NCBI RefSeq assembly: GCF_013204845.1
Contig: NZ_JABMKY010000032.1
Coordinates: 23,550-87,549 of the forward strand
Direction: 5' to 3'
Origin: Paenibacillus qinlingensis
GTDB lineage: Bacteria; Bacillota; Bacilli; Paenibacillales; NBRC-103111
Length of the DNA stretch: 64,000 bases
Shown: positions 8,593-17,734 of the stretch, one piece after another
How positions within the stretch are numbered: the first letter of the stretch is position 1
Layout: each line of letters begins with the position of its first letter
Translations under genes and position numbers: made by a program
The notes under the pieces: model-generated
The model's database searches: none
Seen by the model: only the letters and a program-made list of their open reading frames with translations
Told to the model about the DNA's origin: nothing

Positions 8593-8618
8593 CTACCCAC
8601 ACTTGGGTACACATAAAC
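8593..8618 (-). promoter_or_regulatory. Candidate SigB-type promoter of fumC
   Basis: On the minus strand, GTTTAT (8613-8618), a 14-bp spacer and GGGTAG (8593-8598) lie 58 bp upstream of the fumC ATG. Spacing equals the three better matches in this window; -35 and -10 each have one or two differences from consensus. Confidence 0.55.
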
Positions 8619-8752
8619 ACGCATCGCATAGTTTCCCCAAATGTTGGAACCTTATGAGTCGTTGCTGGTTATCCCGCTAGAAGAAAAGCTATAATAGGTA
8701 TTAATGTTAGTGGGAAGAGATATTTCTATTATCCTTCTCACTGTCAAATGCA

Positions 8753-8937
8753 AAGTTGTATCAAGTGCAACATTACGCCTCATATTGCGCACCATTCTTT
8801 CTAATGTTGTAGTTTATACAACATTTGAGGCTGAAATCGTTCTATTTCAAGAAAAACGCTTAAACATGTTGCATAAAGTACATCATTTTTCCATTTTTCA
8901 TCGATTGTCTACGATAATGTTGTATGGAATGCAACAT
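8753..8937. repeat. Tetrad element Z: four 21-bp palindromes between fumC and a thioesterase gene
   Basis: Four copies of an imperfect palindrome, half-site ATGTTGTAT and its complement around 3 nt, lie at 8753-8773, 8804-8824, 8866-8886 and 8917-8937. Each half-site matches at 7-9 of 9 positions. Centres are 51, 62 and 51 bp apart. This occupies most of the 522-bp divergent intergenic region. A short open frame across it (8704-8949) is probably not a gene. The layout is the same as that of eight other elements here with different motifs. Confidence 0.75.
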
Positions 8938-8950
8938 ACGAGGAAGTAAA

Positions 8951-8975
8951 ATGATGTATCCGGGGGATACATCAT
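8951..8975. repeat. Perfect 11-bp hairpin downstream of tetrad Z
   Basis: ATGATGTATCC (8951-8961) and GGATACATCAT (8965-8975) flank a 3-nt GGG loop, 81 bp before the thioesterase start. No T tract follows, so it is not an ordinary terminator. It may be an operator or a leader hairpin. Confidence 0.5.
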
Positions 8976-9056
8976 ACGGGCTTCGTTACTCGTCCCACGG
9001 TTTACGAAGTGCCTGCCCCTTTTAGACTACACATTCAAACAAAGGAGATTACACAT

Positions 9057-9449
9057 ATGGAAACAAAGTTAGCGATCATCGTCCGCTCCACGGAAATTGA
9101 TGTGAATGGGCATGTGAATAATGCCAAATATTTAGAGTACCTCGAATGGGGACGTGAAGAATGGTATGAGGCTTGTGAGCTATCTTACGAGACTTTCAGT
9201 GATCTGGGTATTCAAACTGTGACAGTGAATATCAACATTAATTACCGCAAAGAGTGCAAACAAGGGGAGCACCTGACAGTAAGCTGTCGCCCCGAGAAGA
9301 TCGGCAACACCAGTTATGTGCTGCACCAGGAGATTCGCAATGGGCAAGGTGAACTGTGCGCAGATGCGCTCGTTACGAGCGTGACGATGGACAGCCTAAC
9401 GCGTAAAAGCCGGGAGGCCCCGGCAGCATTAAGAAAGTATTTCGTTTAG
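9057..9449 (+). CDS. 4HBT-family acyl-CoA/acyl-ACP thioesterase
   Basis: The 130-residue hotdog-fold protein has the 4HBT signature STEIDVNGHVNNAKYLEYLEW, with the aspartate of the VNGHVNN region in the place of the catalytic residue, and it hydrolyses acyl thioesters in this family. AAAGGAG precedes the ATG at 9057; an upstream in-frame start lacks a ribosome site. Its stop overlaps the end of the convergent DUF2935 gene by 4 bp. The native substrate cannot be told from sequence. Confidence 0.85.
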   Translation: METKLAIIVRSTEIDVNGHVNNAKYLEYLEWGREEWYEACELSYETFSDLGIQTVTVNININYRKECKQGEHLTVSCRPEKIGNTSYVLHQEIRNGQGELCADALVTSVTMDSLTRKSREAPAALRKYFV

Positions 9450-10282
9450 TCATCCAGCATCAATGAAGGCTTTGTTAACGGGCAGTGACCGAGTGATGGC
9501 GCGTCAGGTATAAATTCAGTCAGCTTCCGCATGAAATAGCAGGACTCTGGAAAATGATGTTCCAAAAATCGAAGTGTTGCTTTCGATAACAATTCGTCGT
9601 TACGGTACTGAACAACGATTCGCTGTACGAAATCATAGAAGGCTTTCACCGTTCCAAGTACTTCTTTAGCGAATTGAATCTCTGCTGGAAAGCCTGGCGG
9701 TGTGAAACGTAAATAACCTTGCATCGCACGATTTTTCGTCATATAGGCAGAGAAAAGCGAAGCAAACTTATCTGTCTCTAGCCCAAGTATGCGCTCGACA
9801 GGGTCAAGCAGACCACTGAGCAGCACAGCATGCCCTAGTTGATCCTCCAGCCAAAGATCCAACAACTGAGTCAGTGTTAGCGGTGCAGCAGGAACCCCTT
9901 GCATCCAGTAGGAGAGTTGTCGCAAATACTCTCTATTTTCATTAATGGTCCCGTTAAAATAAGATGGGGTCAGACTCAGATTAACCCGATTCCACAGCCG
10001 CAAATGCTGCATATGCCCTTCCAGCCTGCAATAGGCGTCGGCAAGGGGATACACGCTTCTCGCGAAGGCTTGCATGTTCGGGGATTCTGCTCCCTCTAAC
10101 GGCGCCAACCCCTTCGCTTGTTGCAAAGCATGTTGAAATAGCGGGATGAACCTCTCGGCTTCTTTCCACCACTTGGTTTCCACTGGAGATAAATAATCCC
10201 TCAGAAAATGCGCATGATCTTCTAGTATTTCAAGCCAGAATAAATGCTCTTCTTGCAATGGTATTCGCGTTTCTAGTGTCAT
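9446..10282 (-). CDS. DUF2935 ferritin-like helical protein
   Basis: The 278-residue protein is all-helical and matches the DUF2935 family, which has two ferritin-like four-helix repeats; repeated EEHLFWLEILEDHAHFLRD and LEDQLGHAVLLSGLLDP elements are visible. Metal-ligand-like Glu/His pairs occur in both halves. Start is the ATG after GGAGGAGGG. It lies 72 bp downstream of a gerB-type gene on the same strand. Function unknown. Confidence 0.8.
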   Translation of the reverse strand: MTLETRIPLQEEHLFWLEILEDHAHFLRDYLSPVETKWWKEAERFIPLFQHALQQAKGLAPLEGAESPNMQAFARSVYPLADAYCRLEGHMQHLRLWNRVNLSLTPSYFNGTINENREYLRQLSYWMQGVPAAPLTLTQLLDLWLEDQLGHAVLLSGLLDPVERILGLETDKFASLFSAYMTKNRAMQGYLRFTPPGFPAEIQFAKEVLGTVKAFYDFVQRIVVQYRNDELLSKATLRFLEHHFPESCYFMRKLTEFIPDAPSLGHCPLTKPSLMLDD

Positions 10283-10354
10283 GCAGGTCAGCCCTCCTCC
10301 GCACGCCTTTCTTTCATTCAAAATGTATGAAAGAAATCGGAGTCATAGACCGCT

Positions 10355-11470
10355 TCACGGTTTGGGAGCCGGTTCATGACTAACGGATTTCCTGCTTTTT
10401 ATCCAGAACACAAGGGGATAGACGAAGAACAAACCCTCGATGAAGAGGGCAAAGGTTGCCCAACTGCTATCAAAATATTTTGCCAGTTCTACGGGATTCT
10501 TAGCTAAAATAAGTGACATCAAGACAACAATAGCCGCCAGTGAGAATGTAATCGGTTTATAATTACGAAGTGACAGTGCTTGCGAGCACAGCAGCGTCCC
10601 TATCGTAAAAATAATGCTTAGCTTAATGAAATAGCCTGTGAACCAGATCGAAACAATAAGCGCATCTGTGTTGCGAAGAAAGTCGCCTAAGTGTAGGAAT
10701 CCTGTGAGCTCAAGCGCAGGATATACTAACGTAGCTGCAAGCTTAGGACCGAAGAAAAACATCATCAACAGAAATTCTACAAGGAGTATGTAGGTGCCTA
10801 CCAAGGATCCTATCCAAACGATTCTGCGAGTTTTTTGCTTGGTATTTAGCTCAGGAACAAGATAAGAAAACATAATTAATTCACCATACCACGGAATAAT
10901 GGCATACGTTTGAGCCCACAGCGCCTTCCAATCATGAATACGAGTAAACTCGTACCACATAGGTGTATCCATAGCTGTAAGAAAAAATAATGGTTTAAAC
11001 GCGAACAGTACACCTATAAATAAAAAGCACCCCTGTGTAAATCTGAACACAGTTGAAACACCGGATTGGGTCAAAGACGCAACTGCCCCCATTACCAGAA
11101 CAGCAACGGCGGCCGGCGGTGTTTCCCGCAGATATGTCGGTATAAAGAAGTCGGTAAACTCACGCAGAATATATGCGGCTAAATGCAGATAAAAGAAAGA
11201 AAACAGAAATAAAATACCCTTATGAAGATATTTATTGATGATCGTGCTGCCGTATTCACCGAGATAGTTCGAAGGTTGGCGCAGAGCAAATCGAAGACTT
11301 AGGGTTGCAAGCGCCGTGCCAACGACCGAGGCAAGTATGATGCACAATCCACCATCAAAGGAGACCGCCCCTGCAAGAGGACTGATGAGAAAGGCAATCG
11401 TGGTAGAAAATACGAACACAAAGGTCATAGCCCCCAACTGCAGTCCTGTCACTGTTCCTTGTTGCTTCAC
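10355..11470 (-). CDS. GerAB/GerKB-type spore germinant receptor permease subunit (operon 1)
   Basis: About 371 residues with ten or so membrane helices of the APC-like endospore germination permease family. The start is probably the GTG at 11468-11470, since GGGAGG lies 7 nt upstream; an ATG six codons earlier overlaps that site. The B subunit is thought to sense germinants and sits in the inner spore membrane with the A and C subunits. Here it is the last receptor gene, after gerA, gerC and a small membrane protein. Confidence 0.88.
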   Translation of the reverse strand: MKQQGTVTGLQLGAMTFVFVFSTTIAFLISPLAGAVSFDGGLCIILASVVGTALATLSLRFALRQPSNYLGEYGSTIINKYLHKGILFLFSFFYLHLAAYILREFTDFFIPTYLRETPPAAVAVLVMGAVASLTQSGVSTVFRFTQGCFLFIGVLFAFKPLFFLTAMDTPMWYEFTRIHDWKALWAQTYAIIPWYGELIMFSYLVPELNTKQKTRRIVWIGSLVGTYILLVEFLLMMFFFGPKLAATLVYPALELTGFLHLGDFLRNTDALIVSIWFTGYFIKLSIIFTIGTLLCSQALSLRNYKPITFSLAAIVVLMSLILAKNPVELAKYFDSSWATFALFIEGLFFVYPLVFWIKSRKSVSHEPAPKP

Positions 11471-11490
11471 CTTGCCGCCTCCCTGCATGC

Positions 11491-11712
11491 CTATCGTTGA
11501 ACAATGAAGCTTTGAATCGGCTCAAATAGCAACCGAATCGCGTGACTGGGATTTACCCACTCCGGCCAGAAGATACTGATGGTGCCAAAAACAAACGCTA
11601 CACCGGTAACCGACAGAGCAAGTCTCCTTTCTTTCGGGCTTGCAGATTGACGCCGAAGCAACGAGATTTGATAGATCAGGATACAACCAATACCCATGAT
11701 TAAATACAACAA
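11491..11712 (-). CDS. Small two-helix membrane protein in germination operon 1
   Basis: The 73-residue protein has two predicted membrane helices (about residues 1-17 and 31-50) and a C-terminal tail. The start is probably TTG at 11710-11712, with AGGAG 10 nt upstream. It lies between the gerC and gerB genes with gaps of about 20 bp, so it is very likely translated. Small GerD/GerX-like accessory membrane proteins occur in some ger operons; this one I cannot assign. Confidence 0.65.
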   Translation of the reverse strand: MLYLIMGIGCILIYQISLLRRQSASPKERRLALSVTGVAFVFGTISIFWPEWVNPSHAIRLLFEPIQSFIVQR

Positions 11713-11734
11713 GGACGATGTTCTCCTTTCGAAT

Positions 11735-12904
11735 TCAAAGTTTCGCCGAACGGCTTATACCTGTGCTTCGCAAGACCACATGAACATGAAATTCAGGATC
11801 TGTATGTGTAAACATCATCTCGCGAGGATTCTCCGCCCAATCTTGCCACATCCTTGGGTATTTATATTTAACTAGCTCACTCCACTGGAAAACATCAGCC
11901 TGCTGATTCTGTGCTTTCTCCTTCGCAGATTGAACTAGTTGTCGAATACGATCGCTCACAGCCCTCTCCACGATTGTGATATTCTCTGGAGCGTTTAAAT
12001 TCATATTGGATTCAATGGAAATAAGATCTGCTTTTGCCTGAATAGTTACCTTGAAAGTGACCCTGTTACCGTTACGAATTGCTCGCGTTCTATGCTTCAC
12101 ATCAATGAGCCTGGCACTGAAAACACCCTTTTGCTCTGGAAGTTCCCCCGTAATAATCATCTCAGGAATCCGGTTCTTCATGATTAAAATACCCATCGCT
12201 TCTTCATTCGTAAATCTACCTGTAACGGCGCCATTCTTCATAATGGCAGCGCCCCCAACCCCCGACCACTTCACTGTCTTGGATTCTGTCAGTAGCTTAA
12301 GATCACGCAAAGTTAACTCTGGAATATAAGAGTCACCCAAGTTATTCCATTGGGCATATAATAGGTCTCGGATTCTAATTGGGGGCACTCGCTTGGTATG
12401 CGCGGATTCTCGCCAAATTTCAGTGGGGAAACGTTCAAACACAGATTCTAACTTCGCTAGATTCCTTGCGAGGCCATTGAAATAAAATACATAGATCGGC
12501 AACCTGAAGTCCGTTGCACGAATCAAATGATCAAACAGAGGGGTCAATCCTGCACGTGCGAAACGATCTCCGATCACGATGACTTGCATCTGTCCCCACG
12601 TAACCGATCTAGGTAACTCCGCCTGGATATGTTGGAGCGCCTCAGCGACATCCGAGCCTTTGCCCGAAATCGATACGAACGGTTTTTGATTAACACTATT
12701 CGAATTGAGTCCATTCGAAATGCGATTTGGCAGCATGAACATCGTAGAAACTTCCGTCTGCCCATCTTCATTCAAATCAACGAGCATGGTTGACACGAAG
12801 GTGCGGTCGTTAAGCTCTTGCTTGGACCAGCATCCAGTTAATCCTGTTAGGACTGCTGTGATAAGCCCCAGCATAACAATGACACGCTTTACATTTCGCA
12901 ACAT
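11735..12904 (-). CDS. Ger(x)C-type spore germination lipoprotein (operon 1)
   Basis: The 389-residue protein has a lipoprotein signal with lipobox LTGC (Cys25) followed by WSKQELNDR, the usual start of GerAC proteins, and a C-terminal GerAC domain. It should be anchored on the outer face of the inner spore membrane as the C subunit of a germinant receptor. Start is the ATG after GGGAGGGGC; the longer frame has no good site. The gap to gerA is 20 bp. Confidence 0.9.
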   Translation of the reverse strand: MLRNVKRVIVMLGLITAVLTGLTGCWSKQELNDRTFVSTMLVDLNEDGQTEVSTMFMLPNRISNGLNSNSVNQKPFVSISGKGSDVAEALQHIQAELPRSVTWGQMQVIVIGDRFARAGLTPLFDHLIRATDFRLPIYVFYFNGLARNLAKLESVFERFPTEIWRESAHTKRVPPIRIRDLLYAQWNNLGDSYIPELTLRDLKLLTESKTVKWSGVGGAAIMKNGAVTGRFTNEEAMGILIMKNRIPEMIITGELPEQKGVFSARLIDVKHRTRAIRNGNRVTFKVTIQAKADLISIESNMNLNAPENITIVERAVSDRIRQLVQSAKEKAQNQQADVFQWSELVKYKYPRMWQDWAENPREMMFTHTDPEFHVHVVLRSTGISRSAKL

Positions 12905-12924
12905 TGCAGCCCCTCCCTGATTGA

Positions 12925-14325
12925 TCAAGGTCGTTTCTTGCCCATCCAATTCGTCCAAGGAAATCGGCCAGCAGCATCCCTCATCTGTTCAGACTTAAAA
13001 GGTATGAACGGAGAAAGATAGGGGGTGCCATAAGATTTCAGAGATAACAAATGAATATAAATAAAAAAGACCCCAATCAATAATCCGAGAAGCCCAAATA
13101 TAGCCGAGATGAATAATAGTGCGAACCTCAGAATTCGAATCGTTAAGGTAAGTGAGAAATGCGGCACAACAAAGGAAGAAATTCCAGTGAGGGCAACAAT
13201 AATAACCATCGGCGCGCTGACGATGCCAGCCTGAACAGCTGCTTCCCCTATGACAATGGCTCCCACGATGGAGATCGTCTGTCCCAGCGTTGTGGGGATG
13301 CGCTGCCCTGCTTCTCTCATAACTTCAAAGGTTACCTCCATAATTAAGGCCTCCAAGATCGCTGGGAACGGTACAATATCCCTGCTTGCGGCCAAGGAAA
13401 TCAGCATATTGTAAGGAAGCATCTCTGGATGAAAGGTCGTAATGGCCACATAAGCTGATGGTAAAACTAGACTGACAACAAAAAATATGTAACGCAGCAG
13501 ACGGATCCAACTACTGTAAAAATAGCGCTGATAATAATCCTCTGCCGACTGTAAAAACGACAATAAGGTCGCGGGGGCGACCAAATTACTTGGCGTTCCG
13601 TCTGTCAGCAAGGCTATTCGTCCCTCAAATAACGAAGAAACCACCACATCTGGTCTCTCTGTATTCAGCATTTTTGGAAATGGAGATATGAGACGTTCGT
13701 CCAATAACTCTTCAAGAAAGCTGCTGTCCGGAACGCGGTCTGTTCGAATCGCCCCAAGCTTCGTTTTAAATTGCTGCACCATGTCCGGGTCACAACGACC
13801 ATTCATATAGAGCAAAAGGACATACGTGCGTGACTCACTCCCGATAATAAATTGCTCAACGACAAGATTTTCACTTTTGATACGCTGACGGATGAGCGAC
13901 AAGTTCGTCCATACATCTTCTACGAAGGATTCCTTTGGACCTCGAATCGTCTTCTCGTTTTCAGAAACGCTAATATCTCGTTTCGCTTTTTTACAAAATG
14001 GGAACAAGACGCCAGATGTCTCACCCGAAATACATAGTAAGGCATACCCGTCGAACAAGCCTTCAAGCGCTTCTTCTGGCGTATGTGTAACGTTATACGG
14101 AGACGGAAAAAATGTGCAACTATGAAATATGCTTTGGAGACGCTCGTCACTACGTCCCGGATATGGCTGCAGCAACTTCCGCAGTACATGCGTTTGCAGC
14201 ATCTCCAAATCAATTGCATCCATCATATAGTAAATTGTACAGATGAACTCATCCTGCTCAATCCTTTGCGAGACCACATCTAAGCGATCTTGCAGCCTCT
14301 CACGGATCCATTGCGTCAATTCCAT
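12925..14325 (-). CDS. GerAA-type spore germinant receptor subunit A (operon 1)
   Basis: The 466-residue protein has a soluble N-terminal domain (about 1-235) with FPKMLNTERPDVVVSSLFEGR, then about five membrane helices containing FPAILEALIMEVTFEVMREAG and GQTISIVGAIVIGEAAVQAG, all typical of GerA proteins. With the B and C subunits it forms a nutrient receptor in the spore inner membrane. The order A-C-small-B differs from the A-B-C order of operon 2. Confidence 0.92.
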   Translation of the reverse strand: MELTQWIRERLQDRLDVVSQRIEQDEFICTIYYMMDAIDLEMLQTHVLRKLLQPYPGRSDERLQSIFHSCTFFPSPYNVTHTPEEALEGLFDGYALLCISGETSGVLFPFCKKAKRDISVSENEKTIRGPKESFVEDVWTNLSLIRQRIKSENLVVEQFIIGSESRTYVLLLYMNGRCDPDMVQQFKTKLGAIRTDRVPDSSFLEELLDERLISPFPKMLNTERPDVVVSSLFEGRIALLTDGTPSNLVAPATLLSFLQSAEDYYQRYFYSSWIRLLRYIFFVVSLVLPSAYVAITTFHPEMLPYNMLISLAASRDIVPFPAILEALIMEVTFEVMREAGQRIPTTLGQTISIVGAIVIGEAAVQAGIVSAPMVIIVALTGISSFVVPHFSLTLTIRILRFALLFISAIFGLLGLLIGVFFIYIHLLSLKSYGTPYLSPFIPFKSEQMRDAAGRFPWTNWMGKKRP

Positions 14326-14420
14326 TTACGGGGCTTCCTTTTTGGTAGTAGTTTCCTCCGATACGGATGTAATTATGCATCCCATGGCGAATCAAATGGA
14401 ACTGACTACATGGAGCAACT

Positions 14421-14990
14421 TCATCTATTCTCTGTGGATAACTTTTGGCCGATCGGCGTCGGAAGTCCGTCCATGCTCGTCATATTTTTCTTCTGCCAAT
14501 AGGCGTGCAGTCCATCGTCCCCTTGCTTCGCCGCCCAATTTTGCAGCGTATTCCGCTCACCCTCATAGGTGTAAAAAGGAACGCTGAATCCGCAAGATGA
14601 CTTCACCTCGTGAATGTCAACGACCATGATTTGCCGCACCCCTGGCAGCAACTCGAACTTGGGCTCCAATTGATCCCACTCGTCAGATCCAGACAGTACC
14701 ACACGGCCTTTGCCATATAGCCTGATAATCTGTGGCGGCCCCTCGATAGCCATGAACATGATGGTGATGCGGCCATTTTCCGCTAGATGAGCACTGGTTT
14801 CATTCCCACTGCCTGTTAAATCTAGATAGGCCACTTGATTGGCCGATAGTATCCGCAGCACATCGTGCCCCTTTGGCGAAATATTGACATGCCCTTCCGC
14901 TGATAATGGTGCTGAACCAACGAAGAAGATATGTTGCTTGGCGATAAATGCCTCATGCTCCGGTAACAGTGCCTCGAACGATTTTCCCAT
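14421..14990 (-). CDS. Pyridoxamine 5'-phosphate oxidase-family flavoprotein
   Basis: The 189-residue split-barrel FMN-binding family protein shows HIFFVGSAPLSAEGHVNISPKGHD at the N-terminus and YLDLTGSGNETSAHLAENGRITIMF, both conserved in this group. GAGGTGAG precedes the ATG at 14988-14990. It is an uncharacterised oxidoreductase rather than PdxH, as it lacks PdxH's usual length and C-terminal motif. It lies 95 bp upstream of the gerA gene on the same strand. Confidence 0.82.
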   Translation of the reverse strand: MGKSFEALLPEHEAFIAKQHIFFVGSAPLSAEGHVNISPKGHDVLRILSANQVAYLDLTGSGNETSAHLAENGRITIMFMAIEGPPQIIRLYGKGRVVLSGSDEWDQLEPKFELLPGVRQIMVVDIHEVKSSCGFSVPFYTYEGERNTLQNWAAKQGDDGLHAYWQKKNMTSMDGLPTPIGQKLSTENR

Positions 14991-15197
14991 GTCGCACTCA
15001 CCTCTTTCCATTTTCTTCTATTATGCGCTTCGCATCTCTATTTGTGAAATACATAAATTATTGTCATTTCATAGGAATTACCTATAACGTAGCAAGTCGA
15101 GCAATATCTATCGCAACTATTCCCATCGATAACTTTTACATATTTATGGAAGTCACAGGTTAAAGTAAGAGGAAATGATCGTGAGGGAGGAAAACGT

Positions 15198-16637
15198 GTG
15201 AAACAAAGTCCATCGATGGAAGCAGCGGAGCCCTATTTCAAACAACTTTTCTCTGAGCAAAGTGACTTCCAATCGAAAGAGTTGCTTATTAGTGGAACCG
15301 TGTTTAGGCTGTTTTATTTCGACACGTTGGTCGATTCTTCCCTCGTTCAAGATTTTATTCTGAAGCCGCTGTTTCTCCGGCCACAGGATGCGATTCGCGA
15401 AGTCGTGTCGATTCTAGACTATGCGGAAACAGAGCAATTAGATGAAGCGGTTCAGGCCATTTTGTATGGTAAAGTCGTACTCTATCAAGACGGAGACAGT
15501 AAACTTTACCTGCTTGGGGTGGATTTAAAGAAGGAGCGCTCCATCAATATTCCGACCAACGAACGGGTTTTACGCGGTGCAAACGAAGCCTTCATTGAAA
15601 ATTTAGATACCAACATCAATCTAATGCGCAAGCTAGTTAATTCTACAGAATTGATCGTTAAAACCTATACGATTGGACGGATATCGCGGACGAAAGTCGC
15701 TGTTATGTACATCAAGTCGATTGCCACAACAGCGATTGTAGAGGAACTAGACAAGCGACTTAAAAGCATTGACATTGACTATATCGAGGCGCCAGGATTT
15801 ATCGATGAGATGATCCGGGAGAAGAAATTTAGCCTGTTTCCACAACTGCTTATTACGGAACGTCCGGACCGCGCACGCGCTTATTTAATGGAGGGGAAAG
15901 TGGTCATTACCGCAGCAGGTTCACCAGATGCGATCATCTTGCCAGTGACGTTCTGGTCCTTCCTTCAAAGTCCTGATGATTACCAAGTTAGTTGGCTGAT
16001 AGGTACTTTTTTTCGGCTTTTGCGCATTTGTTGCCTGTTCATAACAATTGGCCTACCTGCCGTTTATGTGGCAGTCAGCGCCTTTAATCCACAACTGTTG
16101 CCGATCAATTTCGTTAATACGCTGCAGAGCTCACTGAAATTCGTAACATTCCCGCCTGTACTCGAGGCGCTATCGATGATGTTTATGCTGGAGATATTAA
16201 GAGAAGCAACCATCCGGCTAGCGAGTCCAGTCGGCCAAACCATCGGTGTTGTAGGCGGTATTGTAATCGGAACTGTGGTCGTGCAGGCTAATTTGGTTTC
16301 CAATACCATCGTTATCGTAACTGCTTTAACAGGCCTAGCCTCCTTTGTCTTGCCTTCTTACGAGATGAGCAGTGCCGTTCGCCTGCTAAGCTATCCTGCA
16401 CTTCTTCTTTCTTCGATGTTCGGCTTGTTTGGCCTCGCCTTCTTTTTCATAATGATTTGTATCCATCTGTGTCAAATCACAACGCTGGGTCTCCCGTACT
16501 ATACACCGCCCTTTTCCTTTCGTGATACGCAGGATACGCTGTTTCGGGCACCACTTTGGAGCACGCGTAAGCGCCCAATTGAAGCGGTTTCGAGCAATCG
16601 AAGACGGATACGGAATCCAAGGAGTTGGAAGCGTTGA
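15198..16637 (+). CDS. GerAA-type spore germinant receptor subunit A (operon 2)
   Basis: The 479-residue GerA protein starts at a GTG 8 nt after GGGAGG. It has a soluble N-terminal domain, the motif FPQLLITERPDRARAYLMEG, and membrane segments with FPPVLEALSMMFMLEILREA and GQTIGVVGGIVIGTVVVQA. Its C-terminal tail is basic. The stop overlaps the next start as TTGA. It diverges from operon 1, separated by the PNPOx-family gene. Confidence 0.92.
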   Translation: MKQSPSMEAAEPYFKQLFSEQSDFQSKELLISGTVFRLFYFDTLVDSSLVQDFILKPLFLRPQDAIREVVSILDYAETEQLDEAVQAILYGKVVLYQDGDSKLYLLGVDLKKERSINIPTNERVLRGANEAFIENLDTNINLMRKLVNSTELIVKTYTIGRISRTKVAVMYIKSIATTAIVEELDKRLKSIDIDYIEAPGFIDEMIREKKFSLFPQLLITERPDRARAYLMEGKVVITAAGSPDAIILPVTFWSFLQSPDDYQVSWLIGTFFRLLRICCLFITIGLPAVYVAVSAFNPQLLPINFVNTLQSSLKFVTFPPVLEALSMMFMLEILREATIRLASPVGQTIGVVGGIVIGTVVVQANLVSNTIVIVTALTGLASFVLPSYEMSSAVRLLSYPALLLSSMFGLFGLAFFFIMICIHLCQITTLGLPYYTPPFSFRDTQDTLFRAPLWSTRKRPIEAVSSNRRRIRNPRSWKR

Positions 16638-17734
16638 GACAAGAGGAAAGCATCACCAGAAGACAGTTGGTCTCACTAGTAATTATGGTTCAGCTTGGAA
16701 CCGAAGTATTATCCCTGCCCCATGTGGAGGCTAGAGTTGCGGGCCATGATACATGGCTGGCTGTCCTAGTAGCTGCACTCACCGCACAAGTAGGCATCAC
16801 GCTGCTTTGGTGGCTCGGCAGTCGTTACCCAAAGCGTAACTTCTATGCCTACATCTCACTGATTGTAGGTAAACCCATTGGGGCCAGTATCAATTTGTTG
16901 TTTGGATGCTATTACGCCCTCTCTGGACTCTTGTTGACGGTATTTTATTGCGACATCTTAAAAAGATGGCTGTTTCCACTCACACCTAGATGGGTTCTCA
17001 TTCTCATGCTTCTCCTTGTCTGCGGCTATGCAGCTACCTCAACGTTGAAACAGCTTGCTAATGTATCGCAAACCTTTATGGTCTTCGCTTACATCAGCTT
17101 TTTGCTTATCGTATTTAGCGGAATTTATGGTCTCGATGTGAGAAATTTGCTGCCGATATTGCCAAGCGGTTGGTATCCGGTTCTGAAAGGGGCCTATTCC
17201 GCATTTAGCGCTTATGTAGGTTATGATCTGCTCCTCTATGCTTACCCTTACGTACAATCCCAAAATAAAAAAAAACTACTGATTTCGATGACACTGGCGA
17301 ACGCTTCTACAGCCGTGTTTTATATTGCCGTTTGCCTGATCTGCTCCATGAAATTCAACTTGAAACAGCTTGAGGTTATTCCGGAACCTATTATTTTTAT
17401 TTTAAAAAACTATCAGCTTAATGTCTTGCAGAGCATCGACATCTTGTTCCTAATCTTCTATGTATGCCTTGTATCGGCAACGATCTATGTCTACTTCTTT
17501 ATGGCTGTGAAAGCATTTCAGCATCTTCGCAGACAGGGTTTGGGTAAGCAGCATGTTTGGGTATGGACGGTAGTCGCGCTATGTTTCCTTGGGGGCTTCT
17601 TCGTAACGAAGAGGGACGACATCTTGCAGATTGCCACGATTCAGGATATCGTGTCTTTCTCGTTGGTTGTGGGTCTGCCAGTCATTCTTCTTATCATTTC
17701 CGGGCTACGGGGCGTAGGGAGGAACGAGGTATGA
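16634..17734 (+). CDS. GerAB/GerKB-type germinant receptor permease subunit (operon 2)
   Basis: About 366 residues with around ten membrane helices. The start is probably TTG at 16634, overlapping the gerA stop as TTGA, with AAGGAG 9 nt upstream; an alternative TTG lies three codons earlier. The typical N-terminus SITRRQLVSLVIMVQLGTEVL is present. The stop overlaps the next ATG as ATGA, so A, B and C are coupled. Confidence 0.9.
   Translation: MRQEESITRRQLVSLVIMVQLGTEVLSLPHVEARVAGHDTWLAVLVAALTAQVGITLLWWLGSRYPKRNFYAYISLIVGKPIGASINLLFGCYYALSGLLLTVFYCDILKRWLFPLTPRWVLILMLLLVCGYAATSTLKQLANVSQTFMVFAYISFLLIVFSGIYGLDVRNLLPILPSGWYPVLKGAYSAFSAYVGYDLLLYAYPYVQSQNKKKLLISMTLANASTAVFYIAVCLICSMKFNLKQLEVIPEPIIFILKNYQLNVLQSIDILFLIFYVCLVSATIYVYFFMAVKAFQHLRRQGLGKQHVWVWTVVALCFLGGFFVTKRDDILQIATIQDIVSFSLVVGLPVILLIISGLRGVGRNEV

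Noticed and set aside
8704..8949. 81-codon + frame across tetrad Z
   Set aside because: No ribosome site, codon use unlike neighbours, and four operator-like dyads lie inside it.
17557..17730. N-terminal extension of the operon-2 gerC frame into gerB
   Set aside because: The lipoprotein signal and a strong ribosome site mark the ATG at 17731.
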